Notes: a model not told the origin generated them from the sequence alone. DNA of 64,000 nucleotides from Siphonodentalium dalli (GCA_032622095.1 CP136061.1:122772754-122836753); one strand, 5' to 3'. Counted from the stretch's first letter, positions 45,120 through 55,816 are shown. Numbers and translations: made by a program.

Positions 45120-45630
45120 TTATCCCTCACCAAGGAAGAGAGCACACGCCAATACCATCCCCGATAGAGTGGAGCCAATCAGTGAAGGACTTGCCGCTTT
45201 ATAGTGTAGCACTGAGTTGTAAGATAGTGGTGCATTAACTGAAGGGATCGACCAGGCCACACTGACGGTTTGGAGAGCCAGCGATTTGAGTTTGGTCACA
45301 GAGTTAGAAGGCAGTGTGATTTTACAATAGCGCTCCAGCGTGGCCACATTGTCTCCTAGGTCTCTGTTACTATTGATCTGAGATCTACTCATAAACTGGC
45401 CGATCCACGTTATAGAAACCCCATTCTTTTCATTCATTCAAGTCAGGACCACAATTATTATAGTAGTCTGAGGGGTTTAATTGTGCTAAGTAGCTAGAAT
45501 TGTTACAGGTAGATTCCAAATGTTGGTCAACTGTGCTTAATATATTAAAGTGACAATTTCTTGTCATAAAGAATTGTATGAAATATGGGAGCTGTGTACA
45601 TAATATAGAGGAATAAGAAAATGTACCCAT
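45120..45630 (-). pseudogene. Uncharacterised protein fragment with frame break
   Basis: Two overlapping minus-strand frames (45630-45430 and 45437-45120) read on as one plausible protein if a 4-base tandem GAAT near 45432-45444 is counted once, so a small duplication appears to have broken the frame. The upstream part follows a possible acceptor (tgtacacag before 45591) and has Cys and N-glycosylation-like NNSS. The downstream part has ordered polar/hydrophobic blocks and ends in a hydrophobic stretch (residues ~84-103 of the lower frame) just before a good donor (CTTG|GTGAGG at 45131/45130). It may be an exon of a secreted or membrane protein. I do not recognise the family. A shorter, more decayed copy is at 46206-46372. 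Confidence 0.4.
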
Positions 45631-45736
45631 ATTTTTCTCAAGTTATTATATTCTTTGTCTTTCACAATTCCGAATTATTCTTTATATATATATAGAAAAG
45701 CAGTTTTCTGTCTGGAACATACAAAAACATACATGT

Positions 45737-46103
45737 TTAACTCTTCCAGGACTGCAGCTTTCTGAAATTTGCGAAAACCCTGTGCCAATGCATTCTCTTA
45801 TATATGTGAGTCTTCCATAGGGAACCACGCATATATAAGAGAATACATTCAGCCCTCAAAATTGACTATGCAATCGGCAATGACGAAGCCATTTGCTGAA
45901 GCAAAGGGTTGCCGAAGCCAAACAATCTGAATTAAGATGGGTGATAAATTGGCCTAACAATATTTACCTTGACCTTGTAAGCCAGTGCATTCTCTTATAT
46001 GCGAGGCTCCCTAATTAAGTGGGAGACTTGCATATATAGGAGAATGCACTGGCACATGATATTCATTGCTGCACCATCGCATATCCCGTCATGAACATGT
46101 TAA
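45737..46103. mobile_element. M2 element carrying a second inserted sequence
   Basis: TTAA at 45737-45740 and 46100-46103. After hairpin one, ~100 bp of unrelated sequence (about 45851-45948: 'gccatttgctgaagcaaagg', 'gccgaagccaaacaatctga') interrupts the spacer, which resumes 'ggcctaacaatatttacctt'. The inserted sequence recurs inside the M3 element at 57612-58099. Confidence 0.82.
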
Positions 46104-46205
46104 AAATTTATTAACATTTTCTCCATTGACTGTTGTTACAAAATCACCGGAAAAGTATGCCTTCATTTTTGCAATAATTTAGTCAGGCATTTAAAAACTA
46201 TTTCT

Positions 46206-46372
46206 AATATAATGTTGGTGTGGAGAGCCAGTGATTTAAGTTGTCACAGAGTTAGAAGGCAGTGTGATTTTACAATAGCACTCCAGCGTGGCCACATTGT
46301 CTCCTAGGTCTCTGTTACTCATAAACTGGCCGATCCACGTTATAGAAACCCCATTCTTTTCATTCATTCAAG
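46206..46372 (-). pseudogene. Partial duplicate of the 45120-45630 coding fragment
   Basis: Over 90% alike by eye across 'acagagttagaaggcagtgt', 'ctccagcgtggccacattgt', 'ctcctaggtctctgttact', 'ggccgatccacgttatagaa'. It lacks 18 bases present in the other copy (attgatctgagatctact) and has other small gaps. It shares the same GAATGAATGA tandem, so the frame break predates the duplication or is ancestral sequence. Confidence 0.6.
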
Positions 46373-46581
46373 ATCAGGAACACGATAGTAGGGAGAGGAT
46401 TTTAATAGTGATATGTAGTTAGCTATATATTTGACAGACAAGATTCCAACTCTTGTCAATTAGGTGCACTATATATTAAAGTCCTATTAAAAAGTAGATG
46501 TGTTTCTCTGAATATAAAAAACGTTTCATCAGTCATCAGGTCGGGAGAAATATTTTTTTAAATTGAAAAACCTTTTTGAAT

Positions 46582-47210
46582 TTAAATTGTAAACATCTGG
46601 TTTTCCATTAACTTATTGAGGAGATGTAGAAATGATGTGAGTGACTGAAATAATGAGTATTTTTGGCTCTGGTGCTCTTCTATGGTAAGGGACAGACCGA
46701 TGACCATTACCAGGACATCTGTGTCAACAATCCGAACACGGATGGGCGTCAGCCCAAAAGAAAGCGCATGGATAATGTGCGGCACAATTCTAATATCAGC
46801 TTCCTCCTGACAACAGTTTCTCAAGATTTACTAGGAAGAATTTGCTATTTTGAGAGTTGACGAACATTCTGTCATGTTTAACACTTTATCATCATGTTCT
46901 GACGCATTACTTGTCAGGAATACAAAAAGTTCAAGCTTATTGTCAGAATGACGGAGGAAGTCGTTCCATTTTTTTGGAATCTTAGTTTGGCCACCAACTT
47001 TTTGTCCAAGACCTATACCACGATTCTCATTAGTGCTGCCTTTTGTGCTGCCTTCAAAATACCTATCCCACACAACACACATGACATTAACACTTCTTAG
47101 TTTGTAGAGTAGAAACTTCATTGGTGACTGTGTAATCATTAAAAGTACATGTAGATCCTATCGCAGGCACAATTATATGCCCAAGAACGCCTCCATCAAA
47201 TATCTTGCAC
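46582..47210 (-). pseudogene. Decayed 'EEADTR/VDTDV' family gene, minus-strand copy
   Basis: Reading from 47139, one frame holds VVWDRYFEG and IPKKWNDFLRHSDNKLELFVF. After two in-frame stops (TAG TAA at 46833-46828) the same frame continues with QEEADIRIV and IVDTDVLVMVIG. The order 'VWDxY..., PxxWxxFLRxxxNKxELFxF, HEEADTRI, TVDTDVVVL' is that of a large uncharacterised family I know from cnidarian, mollusc and fish genomes, present in many copies and probably mobile or mobile-derived; biochemical function unknown. The stops and missing ends make it a pseudogene. Its 5' part (47090-47210) is an inverted repeat of 47545-47670. Confidence 0.65.
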
Positions 47211-47229
47211 GTACTTCCAATATTTTATT

Positions 47230-47690
47230 TCTTGTAATAGTGTGTTCGAACAACATTTGGGCAGTTCAAAAAACCCGAAATCGTTTCTCCACTATTCCAA
47301 ACGATCAAGTGCAGGAACAGGAGAACATCAAATTGAAAGGAAATGGAGGGTTGATAGGTTTAAAAGAGAGCTCATCGACAATAACGAGATGGCTAGAACT
47401 CCCCGAACCAGACGTGTTTTTCTCTCATGAGAGTCGGCTATTTCCCCCGCCTTATCAACGGGAGGTAAATTCAAGGGGACACAATCTGATTTGCTGGGAT
47501 GTATCCGGGAAGCAATTGGAGATATATCGGACCCACCTAAAAATGTTCAGTGCAAGATATTTGATGGAGGCGTTCTTGTAGATATGATTGTACCTGCGAA
47601 ATAGCATCTACTTTTAATGATTATGCCCAGTCACTAATGAAGTTTCTACTCTACAGACTAAGAAGTGTTACTGTCATTTTGCCCAAAATT
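47230..47690 (+). pseudogene. Second copy of the same family, plus strand, head-to-head
   Basis: Frameshifted but readable: 'FFSHESRLFPPPYQREVN' (cf. the family's xFxHENxPxPPxL), then in another frame 'GTQSDLLGCIREAIGD' and 'KIFDGGVLVDM', and after a further break 'STFNDYAQSLMKFLLYRLRS'. These are the segments that precede VWDxY in the family, so it represents an earlier part of the protein than the minus copy, overlapping it at KIFDGG to LLYRLRS. The overlap forms ~115 bp inverted repeats around a ~330 bp centre. Confidence 0.6.
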
Positions 47691-48598
47691 TGGGCGGTTT
47701 ATATCTAATGGCTGTTTTTCATCTGACGTGTGTGTCAGGATAGAGGAGCTGGAGGATTTGTGTAAATGTTAGCCCAAACTACATTTCCAAGTAACGATGG
47801 TTTGTTGTTTATTTTGAGGAATCATACCACATCAGATGAATTCAGCCCAAATATGTTAACAGTTGTCGTGTAAAACATTTGCAGTAGGTTAGCGTTATTT
47901 GGTATTTGTGGATGTCGTTTAACATGGAGAAAATAGACTACTACGTTTGAACGGCATGTGCATTTGTCGTTTTTTAATTATAACAACATGATAATCAATA
48001 ACAGAGTCAGTCTCTGTCAAATACAGTCGCTCTATTTACGATACTAATTAGGGAACTTTCTAAATTAAATTACGTGTAAACCAGCGTAAACATATACCTG
48101 CTGCAATATAAGAAGGTGCCGGAATCGGCGTACTCGCCCCAGGGCTAACTCGCCCCAATCGACGTGTGCCAACTTGGAATAAAAGGCCGGCTCGGAATAA
48201 AAGATGTATACGGGTGTTATATGGCGTTTGGTCCGTTGTTTCTCAATGAATATTATTGAAATTTGGTGTATATGTCCGGGCTGGGACATGGAATACAATA
48301 ACGTTTGAATTGTTTTTAAATTTACAAATGTGTTGATTTTATTCAACTTTTTCGTTCTGAAACACACTATACTCGTCATGTCCATATCTAGTATTACTTA
48401 GAAATTTCAGCTTTCCAGATTCATAATCGCTCCATTGACTGTAACAGATGAAATTATCCCCCTCTTCGGATTGAGTGTCACTGAAACTTTATTTTGTTAG
48501 ACTGTCTGTAGTCACTGATTATATGTGGAAATAATCTGTAATAAGATGTAGCACTGTTTTATTTTATATTTACATGTAGTGCTGTTTTTTATACAACA
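47691..48598. other. No gene recognised
   Basis: 'actcgccccagggctaactc', 'gccccaatcgacgtgtgcca' near 48130-48170 has the look of another dispersed repeat but has no second copy here. Otherwise nothing. Confidence 0.35.
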
Positions 48599-48606
48599 AT
48601 TCCACC

Positions 48607-49768
48607 CAGGCTTCTCAACGGTACGCTGTACCGGTACTGCGTACTCAGGCATTTTTTGCGGTAACGGTGCTGGTGTGCAGATCCGCCGGTACTCGGTACT
48701 GTGGTTGCATATATGCACATTCTTTATAATAGATCAGCAGGCTGTCTGGAAAAATACAGTAGTATCAAGTTTCGCTCTTTAAACTACACGCGATGCACAT
48801 CGATCGTGATTGTATTCATGGTGTGAGAGGTCGGTCACGGAAGGGTGGTTCCTGGTTTTTATGTGTCTTATAACTCTTCAATGGTTGAATTCCAATTCTT
48901 TGAAAGCACGGCCTTGTGATATTGTTTTAATCTTCAAAGATTATTTTGTGTTGGGAACTTGTGATTGCAACTTATGATTTTGCCTTTATTTTTGCCCAGT
49001 TGTGGCAATTATACACTAAACCCAGTTACAATTTCTTATCATTTATTCACCAACGACATCACCCACAAGTATGGCCCACACGTTTTGATTAATCACATAC
49101 ACACGTACCCGTTCACATGTCGTATCAGTTTGCATATATGAGGTAGACCATTTTGAATTTAAATGGGTCTCATGGAACCTCCAGTTATATAATAAAATTG
49201 GGAACGATTATCCACGAACCGTGCACAGTGTACATGTAATTTGCTGAATAGACATGATAGTTCATATTTGGTATAGGAACTCGTGGAGAGAAATTGTTGC
49301 CTAACTTGACTCATTATTGTTTAGATTCAAAATGGCCGACCGCGCGACTTTGCAAATACATTTAATCGGATTGAATATTGTGAAGTGAAAACCACCGACG
49401 TGTGTCGCGTTACTTTCTATCAGTTTATCACACACAGAAGAACAATAAGTTAAAACCACAAAACGTGTGCAACGAATAGTTCTATTTTGGTTGATTGAAT
49501 TGTCTATGTCTACGGGAAAGTTTGTTAGTATATTCCAAAATGGTATCTAATATCCCAAAATAGTTTCTTTATTCTGATATCAAATTATCATTACTTCATG
49601 TTAATAATAGAGTTCGTGGCTTGTGATTTTCAGCACTGTTTTACCTCTAGATATTCCTAGAACTATAAAATGGCTTGACAGTACCGGTACAGGAACCACG
49701 GTACTAGCAAAGTATCGATACCGGTACCGGCATGTGCACGCTGTACCGACGGTACTTTGAGAAGCCCG
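48607..49768. mobile_element. hAT-like non-autonomous transposon with 8-bp target duplication
   Basis: ATTCCACC at 48599-48606 is repeated at 49769-49776. Between them the element begins CAGGCTTCTCAACGGTAC and ends GTACTTTGAGAAGCCCG, inverted repeats of 12 bp (one mismatch) or more. An 8-bp duplication with a CAGGxTTCTCAA end is typical of hAT elements. Both ends (48607-48710, 49680-49768) are crowded with GGTAC/GTACC motifs, such as subterminal transposase-binding repeats would be. The 1.16 kb interior has no transposase frame. The perfect target duplication suggests a recent insertion. Confidence 0.8.
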
Positions 49769-49776
49769 ATTCCACC

Positions 49777-50239
49777 TAGATCATCATGTGATCGACCGTA
49801 CTTGGGGTGTGATGACCTGGTTGAATTAAGAGCGGTTTGATGGATCACTTCTGTCTTCGAGCTAGATTATACTTATGCTATTTAATGGCATGTTTCTAAC
49901 GTGGAGGAGTAGATATTCTTGAGACCCCACTACTCTTCAATTCACACCAAGTTCTCAGCTGTTATGTTCGGATATTAGAACCCATTGCCATGATATATGG
50001 TTTATTTTGTGTATACTAGTATAATATAGTTATTTTCAGTACCTTTATATACCAGTAGTGTGGATAACAATGCATATATATATATATGTGTATATGTATA
50101 TCGATTCAACGGATTCAGTGGTTTTGTTCATTAGTTTATCAAATTTGCGGGGAAAACTTGGGCACCAGCAGTACACCCTGCAAAATTTCAAAATTTGAAT
50201 CAATTGGCGCACCCTGCAGCCAGCTGAGCATTTATTGGA
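49777..50239. other. No gene seen
   Basis: A TATATATATATATG run at about 50073-50100. Otherwise nothing. Confidence 0.35.
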
Positions 50240-50680
50240 GAACTGTTTCTCATGTGGATATTTTGGGTCACCACTAGATGGGAGCCATATTTTTTCTCAA
50301 AATTTCCTTGTGGAAACATCACTGCCAGCGGTGATCTGGAGTTTTACTATTTTTATGGCTGAATAATTTGGTTGATCCTACAGACGACATACATTGTCCG
50401 ATCGCCACCAGATTCCACAATGATCTTCTGGATAACCAGGATGAGAGTGATCGATTTATTTTCCGAATTTCGTTAAAAACATGACCACAGACAGCAATTT
50501 TGTATCTTACTCTTTGTATGACTGAATTCTTTTCTTTAGCACCTCTACAGACCACATCCCTCATCTGATAGTCACCAAACTTCATATTGATCTTCGGGGT
50601 GACCACTAGATGGGGGCTATCGAATGATTTGAATTTTTTTGGAAAACATGGTCGCCAACAGCCATCTTCTATTTTGCTTT
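50240..50680. repeat. Two related units around 'accactagatgggagc'
   Basis: 'ggtcaccactagatgggagc' (about 50268) and 'ggtgaccactagatgggggc' (about 50597), each followed by 'tttttt.tc/ggaaaacat..tcgcca/actgccagc'. About 330 bp apart, same strand. The 138-codon minus frame across them is fortuitous. Confidence 0.5.
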
Positions 50681-51000
50681 TTATATACATGTATATCTCT
50701 TCGTGCGGATAGCCAGTATTACTTGGGTAGTTCAACTTTCCACATTCCTGTCATCATTTGAAATATAAAAATTGACCTTATACATGTAGTCCAATGAAAA
50801 TTAACAAGCGTCCATGAATTAAATTTACCTATGATCCTATTATTCCTCACAATCACATGCACCCTTCAAAATTTTGTTTCGTCGTATCTAATTTTTAATG
50901 ACCCTTATGGTAATATTGATATAGATACATTTGTCAAACATTTCTTTGTACAATATACAGGTATAAAGTTAGTAACTAAATCTAGAAATAGATAATACTA

Positions 51001-51330
51001 GCAGGTTAGCCCGCCATTGGCGGCGTTCGTCAGAAACATTACAATTTTTTAATTTTTCAATTATTTTTTTTAGTTAATTTTTATAATTAATTTTTTAATT
51101 TAAATTTTTGTTTTTCAATGAGTTAATATTAATTTTTTTTTTATAACATGAGTTAATTGTGCATTTTTCCCGATTTTGACCTTGAATTGATCATTTTCAA
51201 GGTCAAGGTCAGGTCGGAGTCCCAATTTAACCCGTCCATGACACTTCCCGTAGGTAGCAAGTTTGAGCTCAATTGGTTCGAGTCTACAAAGGACACAGAC
51301 ATATATATAATTTGTGGGTACCTGTTTCAA
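51001..51330 (+). repeat. Retroposon-like tail
   Basis: Starts 'ctagcaggttagcccgccat', has a long T/A-rich stretch, 'ggtcaaggtcaggtcggagt' and then 'agcaagtttgagctcaattg', 'gttcgagtctacaaaggaca', 'cagacatatatata'. The 'caagtttgagctcaattggtt...acagacatat' tail resembles F5/F6 tails. Confidence 0.5.
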
Positions 51331-51339
51331 GGTGAAGAA

Positions 51340-51560
51340 GACATAAGAATCACACAACACGCAGGACCCGTCCCTAAAAGAGGTATGATATAAAGTACAT
51401 CGGGCGGAAAAACTGACCCAATGAAAATTTACCCCGTTCCTAGGAACAACAGACATAAGAATCACACAACACGCATTTTTTTTCACACAACACGCAGTAC
51501 CCGTTCCTAAAAGATGTATTATTGAAATCACACAACACGCAAGTATTGTTTTCCAATGAG
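51340..51560. repeat. Short tandem units around 'aatcacacaacacgca'
   Basis: 'acataagaatcacacaacac' occurs at 51340 and 51452, 'cacacaacacgcagtacccg' at 51484 and 'aaatcacacaacacgcaagt' at 51525, with '(t/c)ccctaaaagaggtat' and 'ttcctaaaagatgtatt' between. A 192-codon minus frame over it is explained by the repeats. Confidence 0.65.
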
Positions 51561-51710
51561 TTAATTCTGCCTTTTTAATCAAGATAAATGCATTTCGCGT
51601 TTTCGTCCGTAGTTTCGTAGGCACATGCGAGCGTTTAGCAACGCCAATGACAATAAAGAGCGTTAGTCGGTTAACAACTCCAAACATGGTCAATATAAAG
51701 ATCGTGCCTG

Positions 51711-51877
51711 CCTTAACCCCCGATGTGCCGTTTGTGGTGATTTTGATGATTGGGAGTGTAGAATGAGGGCTCAGAGCTTGTCCAAAACGCGACGTTGACC
51801 ATTCCCGTGGGTTTTTACCCTTAGATAGGAAATTTGAGCTCGATCCAACCAGCCGTTTTCGATTCTATGAAGTACCC

Positions 51878-51908
<31 letters not shown>

Positions 51909-51942
51909 ACATATATACGGAGTTCTCAAAATTATATAGTAG
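51711..51942 (+). repeat. Retroposon-like tail ending in poly-C and (CA)n
   Basis: 'gtgggtttttacccttagat', 'aatttgagctcgatccaacc', 'agccgttttcgattctatga', then a 20-base C homopolymer at 51875-51894, (AC)n to 51911 and TATATA. An F5-like body is followed immediately by another F5 copy at 51943. Confidence 0.55.
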
Positions 51943-52335
51943 ACTAGCTGATGTACTCGACTTCGTTCGGTCTATTTAGGGATTTCTTTGTGATCGCCTT
52001 CATCTGGGCAGTACCCGGTATATACAGCATCTGGACAAACTATTTTTCAATTTGTCCAGAAACATACCTATATCAGCACGTTCGATGACATGGTCGCACG
52101 TGAAATTGGACCCGTCCATATTGCTCCCGGGATCGAAGTAGTCCTACACACAAATTTTAGTCGGATCGGTCAAGGTCCAGAAACATGCCTATGAGCGAGG
52201 TCAGGTTGACACGTTAAATACCAAATCCGAGTTGGATCGGTCGAGCAGTGTGCGAGTCTATAACACACATACATACATGCATTCATACACACATATATAC
52301 AGACAGATATTCCAAAATGTATAATCGATAGCTAC
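51943..52335 (+). repeat. F5 retroposon-like repeat, second copy
   Basis: ACTAGCTGATGTACTCGACT, 'tatttagggatttctttgtg', two 'gtccagaaacat(g/a)cctat' units at about 52066 and 52175, tail 'gagtctataacacacataca' with ATACA microsatellite. Diverged from 10157-10580 mainly in the tail. Confidence 0.65.
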
Positions 52336-52439
52336 AAGAATTCTATGATAAATAGTTCATGGGCGATATATATGTATATATGTGGTGTGGGATATATGAA
52401 ACGAGCTGCCTACCAGGTAGGATTGTGGTACACTTGTCA

Positions 52440-52590
52440 TGCCAAGTTGCAGCTGTGTGCTCAGAACTCAATAAGTGTTGTTGCAAATCACAAACTTGTA
52501 ACAGATGCAAATATGCAAACGCTGATTTACCATACACAGAGTTATGTAGATGTAATTGTGTGCTTAAAATATTTGTTCAACGTATAAACA
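52440..52590 (+). pseudogene. Cysteine-rich module, possibly C-terminus of the EEADTR family
   Basis: The frame starting at 52359 reads CCCKSQTCNRC and LPYTELCRCNC between about residues 44 and 66. In the EEADTR/VDTDV family I recall a C-terminal module of closely spaced cysteines ending 'LpCTxLCxC', which this resembles. No other part of that protein is readable alongside it. It could equally be a chance cysteine cluster or part of another zinc-binding protein. Confidence 0.35.
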
Positions 52591-52849
52591 CAGGCAGCGG
52601 TGATTATAACATGACAATCTATGAGTTGCTATCTATCGGCTGGTATTATCAGTCTGTGAACATTATAGTTATATAACATGAATTTAAGAACACACTATAA
52701 ACAAAGATAGGCCATCTTTATGTGTATTATTGATTGACAATTTAAAGTTGTGACCTGAAATGCATATCTATATATACACCCCTCTTGAATGCTAGATTAC
52801 ATAAGTCAATGATATTGGGTCAAATATATCCATTAATGGTATTATAGAT

Positions 52850-53760
52850 TCTTTGTTTGTTTTTTGTTTTTTTCACCAAAACATTACATGTATATACCCT
52901 TATATGTGTTGTATATATATTCGATATTCATTTTCGAAACTTTTAAGACCGCATATTGTATATTATTGCATATTGCCATTCTATTGGTTGAACATATTTG
53001 AAATGATCAAATAAATTGTTATTAGGCATACAATTGTTAATTTCAACAGTATACTGACAATGAGATTGTTACATTATAATATATGACGAATTGCGATCGA
53101 CAAACTCACTTTATAAGATTTAACCAAAGATTTATTGAATCCTTACAACAAGTCACATTTTCGTGATTTTTGGGGTGAGGGATAACATAAACCAAGTTTT
53201 CTGAAACTTTGTTACATATTAAACACATACAATGTATTCATCGTTTTCAGTATATATGTCCAAAACATATAAGACCGAACATTGTGAACTATCGCAAATA
53301 TCCTATGAGTAAATGACCATTTATTGGACCAAAATATTTGAAATGAAGAGGATTTTCTTACAAAATTGCATATGTTTTGTCGAAAAAGATGTTATATTTC
53401 AACTTTGGTCATTGTGTATGTAATTGCCATTGCAGTATTTAGAAATGTGATAAAATAGTGTCCTTTATAGATTCTCATCCATGTTCTATCGGATGCTTAT
53501 CACAAAAACAATATTTCATGATTTTTGGGGTGAGGGGTAACATAATCCAAAATTTCTAAAATAAGGTTAAGAATGTGTCCTAGATATTGTATGTTTTGAT
53601 TAGAGTATACATGTCCAAAAATGCTAAGACCTTAACCTTTGATCTGCACTGAAACATTTTTGAGAAATTGTCTGTTTATTATTCCGAAATAATTGAAACG
53701 AGAATGATTATATGAATTTGCAAAAACAATGTATAAAAATAATCATTTAGTCATTTTCAT
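52850..53760 (+). repeat. Tandem repeat, three diverged units of ~330-355 bp
   Basis: 'taagacc' with similar context at 52944, 53271 and 53626; 'gatttttggggtgaggg(a/g)taacataa' at about 53165 and 53519; 'atatttgaaatga' at 53000 and 53335, 'aattgaaacgagaatgatt' at 53690. Old and AT-rich. Confidence 0.6.
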
Positions 53761-53839
53761 GACACGAATCGAGACTTTTATTTTGCCGTTGTCACCATTC
53801 ACAAATCGTTGGGTTTGTTCATTGCATTACTCGGAACAC

Positions 53840-54005
53840 TGCTCCGTAACAATTTTACCGTGCTACATTCAGATTTGATGCACGCTGAAGCCGATGGCAA
53901 ATGTATCTATAGACAACAACGCGCGGGTGTGCTTGTTTCGCGACTCCGTTCTGAGCCGATGAAATTTTACCATGTCACATTCAGATTTGATGCACGCTGA
54001 AGCGG
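53840..54005 (+). repeat. Tandem duplication, unit ~112 bp
   Basis: 'ttcagatttgatgcacgctg', 'aagc.gatg' at 53868 and 53980, preceded by 'ctccgt.(..)ga/aacaattttacc' in both. GC-richer than its surroundings. Confidence 0.7.
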
Positions 54006-54115
54006 CCGATGTCGGTGAATCGAAAACTAAAGTTAGCCGCTCTCAGCCAATCAGAATGCTTGTTTTTAGTGACAAATACTCAATTGAATTACAATGCTAA
54101 ATAATGGTTCTCTTA

Positions 54116-54180
54116 CAGTAATGCCCTAAATAATCGATAAATAAAAGATTTCCGATGAATGGCAACAAGCCATATTTCCA
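54116..54180. mobile_element. M1 fragment with large internal deletion
   Basis: CAGTAATGCCCTAAATAATC joined to right-arm sequence 'atttccgatgaatggcaaca', 'agccatatttcc'. Right terminus absent. Confidence 0.82.
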
Positions 54181-54327
54181 GTATTCCTTGTCAACTTAAT
54201 TCAAGTCATGCAGATTGTCTGCATGAAATGTATCATCGACTAATTGGCTTTCATAGCTGACTTCACCAAAAACAAAACGATCAGTTGGTTTTACACATAT
54301 TTTATAGCAAAAGCTGGAGGGATCGAG

Positions 54328-54470
54328 TATTATAAGCCGTTTTATATACGCGAGTATTATAAGTATTATATACGCGAGGCTCCCCATGGGAGACTCGAAT
54401 ATATATGAGAATGCACTGGCACCGGATCTTTAATGCTGCACCAGTGCAGCTCCCATCATGAAAGGGTTAA
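54328..54470. mobile_element. M2 element, right part
   Basis: Degraded arm 'cgagtattataagtattata', hairpin tip 'gaggctccccatgggagact', then 'gcaccagtgcagctcccatc', 'atgaaagggttaa' with TTAA at 54467-54470. Confidence 0.75.
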
Positions 54471-55077
54471 GTGATCAGTTAGCAATGCTTCTTTGTAAGA
54501 TTGAAACTTTCTCTCATTGTTCAACTGTCAAAGACAAGTTCAAATGACCAATTGCTGACTGCAATTTAAGTGGTGTTATCTTTAGGTGAAATGCTTGTTT
54601 TGAAGTGTTTTGGTTTTTGTTAAAAATAAATTATTGGTCAATTGATTGGCAAAATTAATTATTTTGAAATCCACATTGTTACCTACTTCCTGGCTTAAGA
54701 CCAACCTGTATTTCGTACCTGCCACATTGTAGGTATAACTTGTATAAATCTAAGCAGCCACATAGACCTGTCTGAATATAGGCACCAGAGGCCATATGCA
54801 TGTAATATATGGGCAATCAGTAGTGATGACATAGCTTGATTGAAGAGGGGATATGGATTGTCTTGGATAATTAAATTTTCTGCCTCATGTCCATGGATGA
54901 GAGATTATATTTGCCTAGGGCACAAAATAGAAAGTTCTACCAACTAGCTCTTATGGAATTCTGTTTTGACAGACCTGATTTCTACACCTATTTGACCATA
55001 ATAACCAATCTATCATCACACTGCATCTGAAATTCTGGGATGGGATGAAGGGGGGTATATTGGAATCACATTGTCTG
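54471..55077. other. No gene seen
   Basis: No coding or repeat feature recognised. Confidence 0.35.
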
Positions 55078-55525
55078 CAAGCCTGCAAAATAGTGTGTCT
55101 GTCATTTGCAGAATGAGGTCCCCAAAGGGTGAATTTAGTGATGCTATCCCACATTGTGGGCTATAGCGTCACCAACTTCACCCTCTGGGAACCTCTTTTC
55201 TGCTTTAGCCTCAACTGTTATTGGGACCTAGGGTCATATTGAAGTTCCCCAGTTGAAGTTGGTGATGTTTACCCATTAATCACCTCGATTTATGCATTTT
55301 ATCTCTGCAAATTAAGGCATATAGAAACTTCCCAGAAGGGAAAATTAACTAAAAACAATGTTAATTTGAGGCTATAGATACTTCCCAGAAGATGAGGCCT
55401 AAGCAGAATGAGGTCACCAGAGGGTGAATTTGGTGAAGCTAGCCTGCTGTGCGGGGTAACATCACTAAATTCACCCTCTGGGGGATTTCATTCTGCAAAT
55501 GACAGACACACTATTTGCAGGCTTG
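55078..55525. mobile_element. M3 double-hairpin element, best-preserved termini
   Basis: CAAGCCTGCAAAATAGTGTG at the left and CACACTATTTGCAGGCTTG at the right form a matching inverted repeat that continues into CAGAATGAGGTCCCC. Palindromes at about 55107-55203 and 55402-55500. The bases outside (ttgtctg / actgtcc) show no target duplication. 448 bp, no coding sequence. Confidence 0.88.
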
Positions 55526-55816
55526 ACTGTCCATACATCTTTCCGTTCCTTGGATACAACTTTATATGAGTATCTTATATTCCTTTATTTTCTGCCATAG
55601 GTATTTATATACCACCAACTTGTGCACCTGGGATTATGAGATTGTTCAGAATGTTGAAAGTTGGCAAAGATGTTAAAATCCATAGTGGCCTGTCCACCTG
55701 CGATTGTGATGTTAGACAGAGTTATTGCCTTTTTTCAACTTAGAAATAATTTAACTCTTTCATGACTAAATACTCGCTGACCAGTAGTTCACATGGGGAA
55801 TGTTCAATAAATAAGT
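55526..55816. other. Unassigned, with an M4 end fragment at 55754-55816
   Basis: 'ctctttcatgactaaatact', 'cgctgaccagtagttcacat', 'ggggaatgttcaataaat' match the 'ctcattgacgagtagttccc' end of M4. Confidence 0.45.

Noticed and set aside
47177-47581. 134-codon plus-strand frame taken as one protein
   Set aside because: Only part of it is the family reading frame. The recognisable segments switch frames, so it is described as a pseudogene fragment rather than a gene.
50319-50735. 138-codon minus-strand frame
   Set aside because: It spans two copies of a dispersed 'accactagatggg' unit and has no recognisable fold or family signature.
51270-51290. 'ggttcgagtct', which looks like a tRNA B box
   Set aside because: No matching A box or cloverleaf upstream. 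It lies in a retroposon-like tail with the common 'caattggttcgagtc' wording.
51115-51693. 192-codon minus-strand frame
   Set aside because: The repeated peptides come from the 'aatcacacaacacgca' tandem units and flanking retroposon-like tail. Composition is not protein-like.
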